Part shown: piece by piece, positions 55,299 through 64,000 of the stretch
Position numbering within the stretch: position 1 is the stretch's first letter
Layout: every line of letters starts with the position of its first letter
Assembly (NCBI GenBank): GCA_022827245.1
Contig: JAJDTI010000033.1
Coordinates: 1 to 64,000 of the forward strand
Reading direction: 5' to 3'
From: Pseudomonadales bacterium
Lineage (GTDB): Bacteria > Pseudomonadota > Gammaproteobacteria > Pseudomonadales > Azotimanducaceae
DNA length: 64,000 nt
The notes under the pieces: model-generated
Seen by the model: the letters and a program-made list of their open reading frames with translations, nothing else
Told to the model about the DNA's origin: nothing
Database searches by the model: none
Position numbers and translations under genes: made by a program

Positions 55299-55946
55299 AT
55301 GCCACCCACCAGCGATTCCGGGCCGGCGCCCGAGCGCATCGACCGCTTCCGCGGCGCGTACGCCTTTCTCTCGAACTTCCACCACGCCCCGTTCCAGTGG
55401 CAGAGCCAGGTCTGGAACACGGCCGAGGCGGCCTTCCAGGGCCAGAAGACCCTCCACGCTCTCGAGCGCGAGCGCATCCGCAAGGCTCGGTCCCCCGCCG
55501 CCGCCAAGCGTCTCGGCCGCCGCGTGGACCTCCGCCCCGACTGGGAGCACGTCAAGGACGACGTCATGCGCTCGATCCTGCAGGCGAAGTTCACCCTTCC
55601 GGAGCTGCGCGACGCCCTCCTCGCCACCGGCGACGCGGAACTCGTGGAAGGCAACGACTGGGGCGACACGTACTGGGGCGTCTACTGCGGCCACGGCCGC
55701 AACCGGCTCGGTCAGACCCTCATGCGCATCCGGGACGGCATCCGCAAGCGCGCCGGGTCCGCCATGGACGCCCAGCACGCTGCATGGCTGCGCGCGCAGT
55801 GCGAGCGCGAGCGCAACGGCCGCTGCGGCGCCGACCACTGCTGGCGCCGCGCCGGCTGGCGGCGGGACGCCGACGGTCCGTCCTGCATCCCGCTCGAGAT
55901 CCTGCGCCGCCTCGAGGCGGTTGCCGGCTCGTCGACCACCCCCTGA
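55299..55946 (+). CDS. NADAR-family protein (YbiA-like)
   Basis: FRGAYAFLSNFHHAPFQWQSQVWNTAEAAFQGQKTL...LRPDWEHVKDDVMRSILQAKF...EGNDWGDTYWGVYCGHGRNRLGQTLMRIRDG. Confidence 0.9.
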   Translation: MPPTSDSGPAPERIDRFRGAYAFLSNFHHAPFQWQSQVWNTAEAAFQGQKTLHALERERIRKARSPAAAKRLGRRVDLRPDWEHVKDDVMRSILQAKFTLPELRDALLATGDAELVEGNDWGDTYWGVYCGHGRNRLGQTLMRIRDGIRKRAGSAMDAQHAAWLRAQCERERNGRCGADHCWRRAGWRRDADGPSCIPLEILRRLEAVAGSSTTP

Positions 55947-55965
55947 CCCCAAGGAGACCCGCACC

Positions 55966-56661
55966 ATGCCACGCCTCGAACTTCCCGCCCCCTGCCACCT
56001 GTGCGGCCAGACCTGCGTGTCGAACCGCCGCGGCCACGTCGTGCGCCGCCTGGACCGCGCCGACCTCGGCCGCCCGGCCGAGCGCACCGACGCCGACGCC
56101 TGCCCCTGGCGGCAGTGCCCGCACCGCCCGTCCGGTTTCATGCCCGAACCGGTCATCGAAGACCAGCGCAGTTTCGGCGTCGTCGCCTCGACCTGGCCCC
56201 CGCGTGGCCGGCCGCCGGTCGTCCTGTCCCTGCACCGGGTCCGGGCCGCCGCCGAGGCCGACCGCGACGCCCTCGCCGCCGCCTCTCCGATGCCGCGCCC
56301 GCGCGGCGCCGCACGCACCGACTACGACGTGGTCGAGTTCCCGCACGCCCTGATCGCCGCGCAGCTCGACGCCGTGGAGGAGATCGGCTACGGACACGGC
56401 TACGAGAACGCCATGGAGTCCGCCTGCGAGCGCCTGCGCGAAGACGGCCGCCTGCCCGCCGCCACCGCCGCCCTGCACCGCCTCGCCGACCTGCATCCGC
56501 GCCTGTTCGCCGACACCATCGGCTACCTGTTCGGCGTCAGCACCGACATCGCGGAGGCCGTGACCGAGAGCGTGCGCCTCGGCTACGCCCTCGACGGGCC
56601 GCTGGACGCCGCGCTGAACGCGCTGTCCGCCGAGTCCGCGCCGACCGCGACCCGGCCATGA
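55966..56661 (+). CDS. Conserved hypothetical with CxxC motif
   Basis: LPAPCHLCGQTCVSNRRGHVVRRLDRADLGRP; ATGA overlap with next gene. Confidence 0.55.
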   Translation: MPRLELPAPCHLCGQTCVSNRRGHVVRRLDRADLGRPAERTDADACPWRQCPHRPSGFMPEPVIEDQRSFGVVASTWPPRGRPPVVLSLHRVRAAAEADRDALAAASPMPRPRGAARTDYDVVEFPHALIAAQLDAVEEIGYGHGYENAMESACERLREDGRLPAATAALHRLADLHPRLFADTIGYLFGVSTDIAEAVTESVRLGYALDGPLDAALNALSAESAPTATRP

Positions 56662-57071
56662 AGCTGCACCGCATCGTCGGCCGCGCCCGCATGTGCGGTC
56701 CGTCCGCCATGTCCGCCGTCACCGGCCTGCCCACCCACGACTGCGCGGCGCTCCTACGCGAAGTCACCGGCCGCAGCCAAATCCACGGGGTGCATCAGGA
56801 CCACCTGGTCGCGGCGCTGGCGCTCGCCGGCTGGCGCTGCGCACGCGAGCCCCACCCGCCCGCAGCGCGGCCGACGCTCGCCGCCTGGCTGCGCGCCCAC
56901 GACACCTTCGCGCACCCGTTCGTGCTGGTCGTGCGCAACCACTACGTGGCGCTCGGCGCCGGCGAGATCGCGGACAGCGGCTGGCTCTACGCCCGGCGCC
57001 CGATGCCGGTCGCCACCGCGCCGCACCGCCGCATCCGCGTGCGCGAGACCATCGCCTGCCGCCCCGCTTGA
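56658..57071 (+). CDS. Putative papain-like/C39-like cysteine-peptidase-fold protein
   Basis: ARMCGPSAMSAVTGLPTHDCAALLREV...FVLVVRNHYVALGAGEIADSG (C...H...D order). Confidence 0.55.
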   Translation: MKLHRIVGRARMCGPSAMSAVTGLPTHDCAALLREVTGRSQIHGVHQDHLVAALALAGWRCAREPHPPAARPTLAAWLRAHDTFAHPFVLVVRNHYVALGAGEIADSGWLYARRPMPVATAPHRRIRVRETIACRPA

Positions 57072-57164
57072 CCGCGCCAGACCCGCCCGGCATTCGGCGG
57101 GCACGGATGCACGCGCGCAACGCTTGCTCGGGCGTCACCATCCTCGCGCGGCGCGTGCGCCCGG

Positions 57165-57209
57165 TCGAAGGCCGAGCCCTAACGGGCGGCGCTGGCGCGC
57201 CGGCCTTGA
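57165..57209 (+). ncRNA. Three-way-junction leader element E
   Basis: tcgaaggccgagccctaacgggcggcgctggcgcgccggccttga: GCCC-TAAC-GGGC, GGCGC-TGGC-GCGCC. Confidence 0.68.
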
Positions 57210-57293
57210 GCGGGCGTCCGCGCCGCGCCGCTTGCGAGCCGTCCGAGCAGTTTTTCCCTGGACAGGGACCCTTCCGACCACGGAGCACACGAC

Positions 57294-57662
57294 ATGCAAG
57301 CACAAGCCTTCCTCGAGCGGCATACGCCGCGCCTGCTGGAACTCGTCAACGGCGATGGCCCGGCGATCCCGGACCGCGCCGGCCTCCGCGCGTTCCTCGC
57401 CCGCGTCCACGGCGACTTCGAGACCGTCGCCGACAAGCCCGGCAGACGTCCCGCGCTGCCCGGCGAGGACACTTTCTGGTGGTGCGTCACCATCCTCGAG
57501 GAACTCGACGAACTGCCGCCCGCCGCGGCGGCCCGGGATCCCTACGTCGCCATGATGCGCGACCAGCTGCGCGGCATGGCGGGCCGCCTCGCCGACGGCG
57601 AACCGCTGCCCGACGGCTTCGAGATCCACTGGTTCGACGACGACAGCGACGGCGGCGACTGA
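57294..57662 (+). CDS. Conserved hypothetical
   Basis: ORF downstream of leader element E. Confidence 0.55.
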   Translation: MQAQAFLERHTPRLLELVNGDGPAIPDRAGLRAFLARVHGDFETVADKPGRRPALPGEDTFWWCVTILEELDELPPAAAARDPYVAMMRDQLRGMAGRLADGEPLPDGFEIHWFDDDSDGGD

Positions 57663-57680
57663 GCCCCGCGACACGCCGGG

Positions 57681-57712
57681 GGCGGGCGGCGCAGCGGTGC
57701 GCGCCGCCCGCC
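57681..57712 (+). terminator. Strong GC hairpin after stop codon (terminator-like, no T-tract)
   Basis: Perfect 12-bp IR ggcgggcggcgc / gcgccgcccgcc with 8-nt loop. Confidence 0.4.
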
Positions 57713-57836
57713 GCCCCGACACCGTCGCAAAACCGCCGGCGCGGTTCCGCGCAACCCCGCGCGGTCCGGTTCGGCGCGTTGACCGCCGTTTTCGCGGGTG
57801 TGACGATCATCCGTCCCGCACCCGGAATCCGCACCC

Positions 57837-58324
57837 CGATGAGCCCCCGAGACCCCGCCGCACCCCGTTTCCCGCGACCTGCCTGCCCCTGCCCGCGCGC
57901 GCCGCGACCGCGCCCCGCAGCGCCGTCCGAGACCCCCTGCCCGCCCTGGACGCCCTGGACGCCGCTGCGCCGCCGCACCATCGAGCGGCTGCTCGACGAC
58001 TACCCTGGCGAGCATCCGGCGGCCTGCGAACTCGACAGCGTGTTCCGCCCGGGCCGCGCCTGCCGCGGACCGCACTGGCGCGGCCGGCTCCGGGACCTCG
58101 AGCGCCGCGGATCACTCTCCGACGTCTCCGAGTGCGCCGGCCTGCTCGTGTTCTGCCAGGAGACGCGGCTGATCCGCGCCTCCGAACTGCCCGGCTGGCT
58201 CTACCGCGTGCTGCACAACGAGTGGCGCCGGGGACGCCTGCCCGGCGTCAACCACGCGCGCATGAGCGACGCGGCCCGGCGCGGCGCCGACGTGCTCGCG
58301 CGCCTCGGCATGCTCGCCTCGTAG
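57837..58324 (+). CDS. Hypothetical protein
   Basis: ORF with element-like codon bias. Confidence 0.4.
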
Positions 58325-58354
58325 GCGCTCCCCAAGGCGCTTCCGCACCCCCCC

Positions 58355-58624
58355 GTGGAGATCTACGTCGGCAACCTGCCCTATACGGCCACGGACGCGG
58401 ACGTGGCGGCCCTGTTCGAGCCCTTCGGCGCGGCCCGCGTGCAGTTGATGGCGGACCGCGCGACCGGCCGTTCGCGCGGGTTCGCGTTCGTGACGCTGGC
58501 CGACGACGCGGCCGCCCGCGCCGCCATCGAGGCGCTCAACGGCCACACCCTCGGCGGGCGCGCGCTGCGCGTCGACAAGTCCGCCGGGGATCCCCGGCCG
58601 CGGGGGGCGCGGCGGCGGCCCTGA
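58355..58624 (+). CDS. RNA recognition motif (RRM) protein
   Basis: MEIYVGNLPYTATDADVAALFEPFGAARVQLMADRATGRSRGFAFVTLADDAAARAAIEALNGHTLGGRALRVD: RNP2 and RNP1 motifs. Confidence 0.93.
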   Translation: MEIYVGNLPYTATDADVAALFEPFGAARVQLMADRATGRSRGFAFVTLADDAAARAAIEALNGHTLGGRALRVDKSAGDPRPRGARRRP

Positions 58625-58748
58625 CGCCGCCCGCGTGCATCGGCGCACCTGCCCGGCGCGGCGAACCTTGAAGCGAGAAAGCGACCGCCCGCCCGGGCGG
58701 CGAGTGCCGGGAGACGGAACCGGAGTTCCGTTCCCGGCGTACGGGGCA

Positions 58749-58982
58749 TCACCGCGCCAGCGCCTTGAGCAGGCTTGCGCCCGCCGCCGCGCCGAGCAGC
58801 TTCGGCCGGTGCGCGAGCGACGTGGCGCGCGCGGTCCTGCCGCTCGCCGCCACCTCGATGCGCACCAGGTCGCCGTCGATGCGACGCACGACCTGCCGAC
58901 GCCCGCTCGCCCTGGCCGCGTACGCGGCGCGGGCGACCCTTCCGTGCCGCACACCGGCGGCCACACGCATGTCCACATGCAT
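58749..58982 (-). CDS. Small hypothetical protein
   Basis: MHVDMRVAAGVRHGRVARAAYAARASGRRQVVRRIDGDLVRIEVAASG, gaggagaa RBS upstream. Confidence 0.45.
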   Translation of the reverse strand: MHVDMRVAAGVRHGRVARAAYAARASGRRQVVRRIDGDLVRIEVAASGRTARATSLAHRPKLLGAAAGASLLKALAR

Positions 58983-59309
58983 GGTCTTCTCCTCTTTGCT
59001 TTGGAAACTATCGGCGGAACCGCCGACACGTCGCCTTCGGAACGAAGGACGAATCACGGCGCAACGTACCCCCGGCGCGAGCCGCGCGCAACCGGAAACG
59101 CGGCGTCCGATGCCCGCCCGCGCAGACCAGCGCAATGCGCGCTCCGCAGGCGCTCGGGGCCGGAGGCGGACGGCGCGGCGGCTGTGGGCAGCGAGTCGCG
59201 ACCGCTGGCCTCGGCGGCGTCGAGAACCAACGGCCCGCGCGGCCCGGTCTGGGGCGGGAACCGGCGGCGCGCCGTCGTTTCCCCCAGCCTGCGTCCGCGC
59301 GGCCGCCCG

Positions 59310-59395
59310 TCAAGGCCGGGGCTCTGCGGGTGCCGCCGCCGGACCCCTGCCGACGCGACCGCCACCGCACGCGCCGGGAGCGGCGGCAGCCTTGA
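59310..59395 (+). ncRNA. Three-way-junction leader element F (extended second arm)
   Basis: tcaaggccgggg...gcagccttga closing stem; TGCCGCC/GGCGGCA arm; 61 nt before ATG 59457. Confidence 0.5.
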
Positions 59396-59456
59396 CCGGC
59401 GGCCCCGGCGCGGACCGCCCGGGACGGGAAACGACCGCACGCCCGAGGAGGCGCCC

Positions 59457-60116
59457 ATGACCGACCCTCATCCACCCGCCGATCCCCGACCGCCCTTCGC
59501 CTACGCCGGCATCGGTTCCCGCCGCACCCCGGACGCCGTGCTCGCGACGCTCGCGGACCTCGCCGAGACCCTGGGCCGCGCCGGCTGCGTCCTGTCCACC
59601 GGCGGGGCCGACGGCGCGGACCGGGCGTTCGAGACCGGCGCGCTGCGCACCGACGCGCCCGTCACCGTCCACGCGCCCTGGTCCGGCTACAACGGCTACC
59701 GCCCCGGACGCGAGCCGGAATCCGACATCGACGTGTGCGTCCCCGGTCGCACCGACACCGTTCGCGGCGAGCCGTACGCCGACCTTGCGCGCCGCCACCA
59801 CCCCGCCTGGGAGCGCTGCGGCAGGGGCGCCCGGGCGCTGTTCACGCGCAACGTCGCGATCCTTGCCGGGGCGCTCGCGGACGACGGCGAGTCGCTGCCC
59901 GTGCTGGCCGTGGTCGCCTACACACCGAACGGCCTGCCGACCGGACGCGACGCCGGCGGCACCGGCCACACCCTGCGCGTCGCGGCCGAACTCGGCATCC
60001 CCGCCGTCAACGTTGCCCCAGCCACGCCGGCGGCGGACAACGCGGCCGCGCTCGAACGGGTCCCGGCCACGCTGCGGGCGGCGGTGCTCCGCCACTTCCC
60101 CGGCCTGCCGAGGTAG
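59457..60116 (+). CDS. DprA/SLOG-like Rossmann-fold protein
   Basis: FAYAGIGSRRTPDAVLATLADLAETLGRAGCVLSTGGADGADRAFETGAL. Confidence 0.8.
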   Translation: MTDPHPPADPRPPFAYAGIGSRRTPDAVLATLADLAETLGRAGCVLSTGGADGADRAFETGALRTDAPVTVHAPWSGYNGYRPGREPESDIDVCVPGRTDTVRGEPYADLARRHHPAWERCGRGARALFTRNVAILAGALADDGESLPVLAVVAYTPNGLPTGRDAGGTGHTLRVAAELGIPAVNVAPATPAADNAAALERVPATLRAAVLRHFPGLPR

Positions 60117-60120
60117 TTCC

Positions 60121-60952
60121 TTGCGCCGCGTCCGCTACGCCATCGACGAGGCCGCCGCGCTGCGGGCCGGCGCCGTGCGTCAGGGCGCCGAGCTGCGCAT
60201 GCCGTGCCCCGCGCACGACAGCTCCCCGGAGACGCTCGCCCTGCGCGACGGCGCGACCGCGCCCGTGTGGCACTGCCACGCCGGCTGCGACCCCGCCGTC
60301 GTGCGCGACGCGCTGCTCGCCGCGGGCATCCTGGTGCGCCGAACCGGCGGCGACGCCGCCCGCCCCGACCGGCCCGCCGACCGCGGCGCCGCGACGCCGC
60401 CCTGGATCCGCCGCGTATGGGACGAGGCCGCGCCGATCGGCGGCACGCCGGCCGACGACTACCTGCGTGCCCGCGGTCTGGCCCCGCCCTGGCCGAAGGC
60501 GCTGCGCTGGGACGCGTCCCGCGCCCGCATGATCGCTCCGGCGGTCCGCGACGGCCGCCTGCGCGGCCTCCACGCCACCCGCCTGCCGGGCCGCGAACGA
60601 CGTTCGCACGGGCCCGTCAACGGCGCCGCCGTGCGTCTCGCCGCGGTGGCCGATGGGCGGCTCGCCCTCGCCGAGGGCATCGAGACCGCACTCGCCTACA
60701 CCGCGCTCGCGGGCATACCGACGTGGGCCGCCCTATCGGCCGCCGGCCTGAAAAACGCCCCGCTGCCGGACGGCGTCCAACGCCTGGTGATCGCCGCCGA
60801 CTTCGACGGCGCCGGCCTCGTGGCTGCGGAACATCTCCAACGCCGGGCGCGCGGCGCCGGGATCGACGTGCGCATCCACCCGCCGGCGGCGCTACGGCAC
60901 CGACTGGGCCGACGTGCTCGCGGACCGGACCCGGCGTCGCGGCGTCGGCTAA
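60121..60952 (+). CDS. Toprim/primase-like protein, C-terminal frameshift
   Basis: MPCPAHDSSPETLALRDG...WHCHAGCDPAVV; LALAEGIETALAYTALAGIPTWAALSAAGLKN...LVIAADFDGAGLVAAEHL; expected end YGTDWADVLADRTRRRGVG* is in the next frame. Confidence 0.75.
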
Positions 60953-61613
60953 CACCGGCCGGCCGCGCCAGCGATCCGACACCGCGCCGGCGCGGCCGCG
61001 ACGCCCCCGCCACCAGTTCCCGGGCAGGCCGAGGCAGCCGCGGACCGCGCCGGACACGGTTTCCCCCGGGGCGTCCGCCACCGCCCGCGTCCCTGCCCGG
61101 TCAGTCCAGAACCAGATGGCCCCGGGCGCACGCGCCGCCGTCCCGGCCGCGACCCAACCACCGCCGACCGGCGGCCCTGCACCGTCGCCAGGACGCGGTC
61201 CTCAGGCGGCTCGCGACGATGTTCGGAAGCACGGACCCGTCGCCTGCGGTTCACCCGGCGGCCCTGCCGCTCGAACCACGCCACGGCCGGGCGGGACGCG
61301 TTGACTTCGGACCCCAGCCGGATGACCTCCTCCGAACCGGTTAACGCGCCCTGCTCGGTGTCGGTGAGGTCGCGTCAGGCCCGCGCGGCGTGCCCCGGAG
61401 CGACCCGCTCGCGGAAGGTCGGGTCGCACAGGTAGCCGTCGACGCAGGCGGCGGCCGGTGGACGACCTCGTGGGGCTTTGCCATGTCGGCCCTGCGGCGG
61501 TCCATGCGGACGGAGCCAGTGCGACTCTTTGGCCGGACTGTTCGGCAAGGTCCTTGCGCCGCCGGGACGCTACGCGGACAACGGCCCCGAACGCGACTTG
61601 GGCAACCGTCACC

Positions 61614-61988
61614 TCACTCGGCTTTGGCCGGCAGAACGTCGATCCGCCTGGCCAGGCAGCGCCGGTCGTGCTTCATCTCGTCGGTGACGGTGAGCGTCAC
61701 CTGCCGGCTGGTGAAGAACGCCATCTGCGCGAGATCGAACATCCTCGACGCGTCCGCCCTGGAGATGTACTCCCCCGCGCAGTCGAAGGTCACCCACTTC
61801 CCGACCGGGCAATCCAGTCCGTGGTCGTACGGCGACTCGCTGATCAGCGCCATGCAGCCGCCGTACCGCGACTCGTCCGTCGCCAGCACGCGCGAGACGT
61901 TGACCCGCTCGAGCTTGCCCTCGGCCGCGTACGCCATGAGCGGCGTTGCGCACAGGCCCACCAGCACCCAGGTCATCAGCTTTTTCAT
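61614..61988 (-). CDS. Small secreted/periplasmic protein
   Basis: Signal peptide MKKLMTWVLVGLCATPLMAYAAEG. Confidence 0.65.
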   Translation of the reverse strand: MKKLMTWVLVGLCATPLMAYAAEGKLERVNVSRVLATDESRYGGCMALISESPYDHGLDCPVGKWVTFDCAGEYISRADASRMFDLAQMAFFTSRQVTLTVTDEMKHDRRCLARRIDVLPAKAE

Positions 61989-62025
61989 CGTCCGCAATCT
62001 CCTCACTGAGTTGGGGACCCGGCGG

Positions 62026-64000
62026 TTACTCGCCGGCGTCCCTGGTCATTCCATCCACCACCCACGACTTCCTCCAACCCCGGAGCAAGCCGCGCGGCAT
62101 GTACCTGATCGTTACCGTGAACGTGAACGTCGTGGCCAAGCCGTCCTCGTCGGTGGCCGTGACGGTCACCTCCACCTCGCCCTCCCCAGCGTCGTCGCTG
62201 GAACGGAGTCGCAGCACGCCGTCTTCCGTGACCTCTACGGTCAGCAGCGACGGATCCCCCGACACCGCGACATACCGCAGACCCCCACCGTCCGCCGCCC
62301 GAACCACATCGGACAGGTCCAGCCGCGCCGAGTCCCCGTCCGTGCCAAGCTCCGCGCGGGGCGACGGGTCGGTGACCTCGGGACGCGCCTTGAACAGCGT
62401 CAGCGTGCCGGTGACGCGCAACTCGATCCCGTCGAAACACCTGTACTCCTCGAACTCGCCGCACCGGGTCACTGGCAGCTCGGGGGCGGCAAGGGTCACC
62501 CTCGTGGGAGACCCTCCGTCCTGCATCACGCTCAGCGTGTTGCTTTCCAGGGCGCCGGCAGCCACTCGCATGCTGGCGGGAATCGCCTCGCCGCCCGTTA
62601 CGGTCACTTCCGGGAGCAGCTCCAGAGGGGCGCCCTCCCTGAGCGACGCCCTGATCGACGCCGGACCCGGGGCCGGCAGGTCCGCATCGATGCGTTCGAG
62701 CACCAGCGTCAGCGGGAACGGGGCGCCCGGGTTGTCCGCCAGCCGGACCTCGGTCAACTGGGACAACCCCTCAAAGAAGCCCTCGGGCAGCTCCCGGATC
62801 CGGTTGTTCGCCAGCATCAGACGACGCAGGTTGGACAGGCCCATCAGGTCCTTCGACTTCAGCGTCGTGATGCCGCGGCGGTACAGCCAGAGAAAACTGC
62901 GCCATTCCAGGTCGGCCTGATCCACCAGGTGACACGCCTTGGAGCGACGCACGCCATCCTGGATCTGCGGCGTACGGTCGCAGACGCCCTCGTCGATGGT
63001 CACGCGGGCCGTTGCGTCGGCCAACGCAACCGCGGCCCCGACGGGCTCCTGCAGGGTCACAGTGAAGGTCTCCCGTGGCGGCTCGATGTCCTCGTCGTCA
63101 TGAATGGCGATGGCCAGGGTGACCTCGGTGTCGCCCGCCGCCAGGGTCAGGGAACCGCTCTCCGCGTCGTGGTCGGCGGCGTCGGCGGCAACCTCCTCTT
63201 CTTCCGCGCTCACGACGTAGTCGATGGCCGTGTCTGCGTCCCGCGCACGGGAGATGGACACCGTCAGCGCCACGACACCCCCCTCCCGTCCGGACACTTC
63301 CGTCGTGGCGAACGAAACCAGGTAGCCGACCGTGACCTCCAGGGTCTGCTTGACCGTCTTGTCGTGGCTGTCCGTTGCCGTGACCTCGACCGTGGCCGTG
63401 CCGTCGCCGACCCCGTGGACGACCATCGTGTCCTTCTCGACCGTCACCGTGACGATCTCCTCGTCGGAGGACACGGCGGTGTAGGTCAACGCGCGCCTCT
63501 CGGGGTCCCGGAAGTACCTGGAGAGGTCTACCTCCGTACCCGTGTCGACGTCCACGGTCAGGGGTTCGAAATCCCGGATGGATACCGGAGGCTCGTTCGG
63601 CCGGACGCCGCCGCCACCGCCGCCGCCGGAACCGCCGCCACCGCCGCCCGGCGGCTCCGTCGAGCCGGGCGTGTTGTTCGTCACCGACATGGACGGGAAC
63701 GTCGCCACGTCGTTGCCGCTGGCGTCCTGCAGCGGATTGCTCCCGGGCGTCGTGTAGCTCACCGAGACCGACTGCCCCCCCGTCACCGCCGAGGCCAGCG
63801 TGAGCGTCACCGTCGCGTCCGCGACGGCCACGGACGAGACGCTCCGAGCCTGCGCGGCCACCGTCACGCTGAAGGCGCTGGCGGCGGGCACCGAGGCTTC
63901 GTCCAGATCCTCGTTGAAGACGACCGCCAGCGTCGCCCCGTTCACCGTCGCGCTCGAGAAAGTCGGCGCCGTGGAGTCCGCGATCTGGTAGTCGACCTTG
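62026..64000 (-). CDS. Large surface protein with SwmB-like, cadherin-like, Calx-beta and LRR modules (5' end outside window)
   Basis: LAVVFNEDLDEASVPAASAFSVTVA...SVSYTTPGSNPLQDASGNDVATF; EPLTVDVDTGTEVDLSRYFRDPE; ISRARDADTAIDY; LRR LSNLRRLMLANNRIRELPEGFFEGLSQLTEVRLADNP. Confidence 0.85.
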   Translation of the reverse strand, partial: KVDYQIADSTAPTFSSATVNGATLAVVFNEDLDEASVPAASAFSVTVAAQARSVSSVAVADATVTLTLASAVTGGQSVSVSYTTPGSNPLQDASGNDVATFPSMSVTNNTPGSTEPPGGGGGGSGGGGGGGVRPNEPPVSIRDFEPLTVDVDTGTEVDLSRYFRDPERRALTYTAVSSDEEIVTVTVEKDTMVVHGVGDGTATVEVTATDSHDKTVKQTLEVTVGYLVSFATTEVSGREGGVVALTVSISRARDADTAIDYVVSAEEEEVAADAADHDAESGSLTLAAGDTEVTLAIAIHDDEDIEPPRETFTVTLQEPVGAAVALADATARVTIDEGVCDRTPQIQDGVRRSKACHLVDQADLEWRSFLWLYRRGITTLKSKDLMGLSNLRRLMLANNRIRELPEGFFEGLSQLTEVRLADNPGAPFPLTLVLERIDADLPAPGPASIRASLREGAPLELLPEVTVTGGEAIPASMRVAAGALESNTLSVMQDGGSPTRVTLAAPELPVTRCGEFEEYRCFDGIELRVTGTLTLFKARPEVTDPSPRAELGTDGDSARLDLSDVVRAADGGGLRYVAVSGDPSLLTVEVTEDGVLRLRSSDDAGEGEVEVTVTATDEDGLATTFTFTVTIRYMPRGLLRGWRKSWVVDGMTRDAGE

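Noticed and set aside
31984-59395. Palindromic elements as integron attC sites
   Set aside because: No GTTRRRY/RYYYAAC core sites, the elements lie upstream rather than downstream of genes, all on the + strand with fixed distance to start codons, and no IntI seen
61350-61610. Coding gene between the Toprim protein and the secreted protein
   Set aside because: Only short overlapping frames without recognisable motifs; may be relic DNA at the element end
1-64000. CRISPR array
   Set aside because: No regularly spaced short direct repeats and no Cas proteins found by reading
1-64000. tRNA or rRNA genes, including a tRNA att site near the integrases
   Set aside because: No convincing T-loop/acceptor pattern or rRNA sequence recognised; cannot be excluded without tRNAscan/cmscan

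Overview
GC-rich 64 kb bacterial window. 0-3 kb looks like ordinary chromosome: an MFS transporter (cut by the window start), a VOC/glyoxalase-like protein and an enolase-superfamily protein. From about 4.8 kb to about 61 kb it reads as an integrative, plasmid-like element. It opens with two tandem paralogous tyrosine recombinases, followed by a large defence/conflict island (about 7.2-31.5 kb) and then a plasmid/ICE-like backbone. The island holds a complete type II CBASS operon (CD-NTase, Cap2 E1/E2, Cap3 JAMM, 2TM-SAVED effector), ParA/ParB, a degenerate MobH/TraI-like gene, a Xre/ParS-like antitoxin with a RES toxin split by an IS110-family element, a HEPN/Toprim protein, a DUF6615-like protein, a second CBASS (CD-NTase + Cap15-like effector), a serine resolvase, a PIN protein, an HsdR_N-like protein and a pentapeptide-repeat membrane protein. 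The backbone holds RadC, a large ParB-like protein, a strawberry-notch methylase/helicase, ArdC, HicB, HU, NADAR, a C39-like protein, an RRM protein, a DprA/SLOG-like protein and a Toprim protein. The window ends in a signal-peptide protein and a SwmB/Calx-beta/LRR surface protein running off the end. Main hunt results: (1) at least eight copies of a compact GC-rich three-way-junction element, nearly all about 60-85 nt upstream of backbone start codons (radC-motif-like leader RNA regulon); (2) a RES toxin whose open frame is restored exactly by removing the IS110 element at a GT dinucleotide; (3) cargo modules repeatedly flanked by partial duplications of backbone DNA (ardC tail, the segment around radC, about 233-bp repeats around the pentapeptide gene); (4) two independent CBASS systems in one island. 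All family assignments are by motif reading without database searches.
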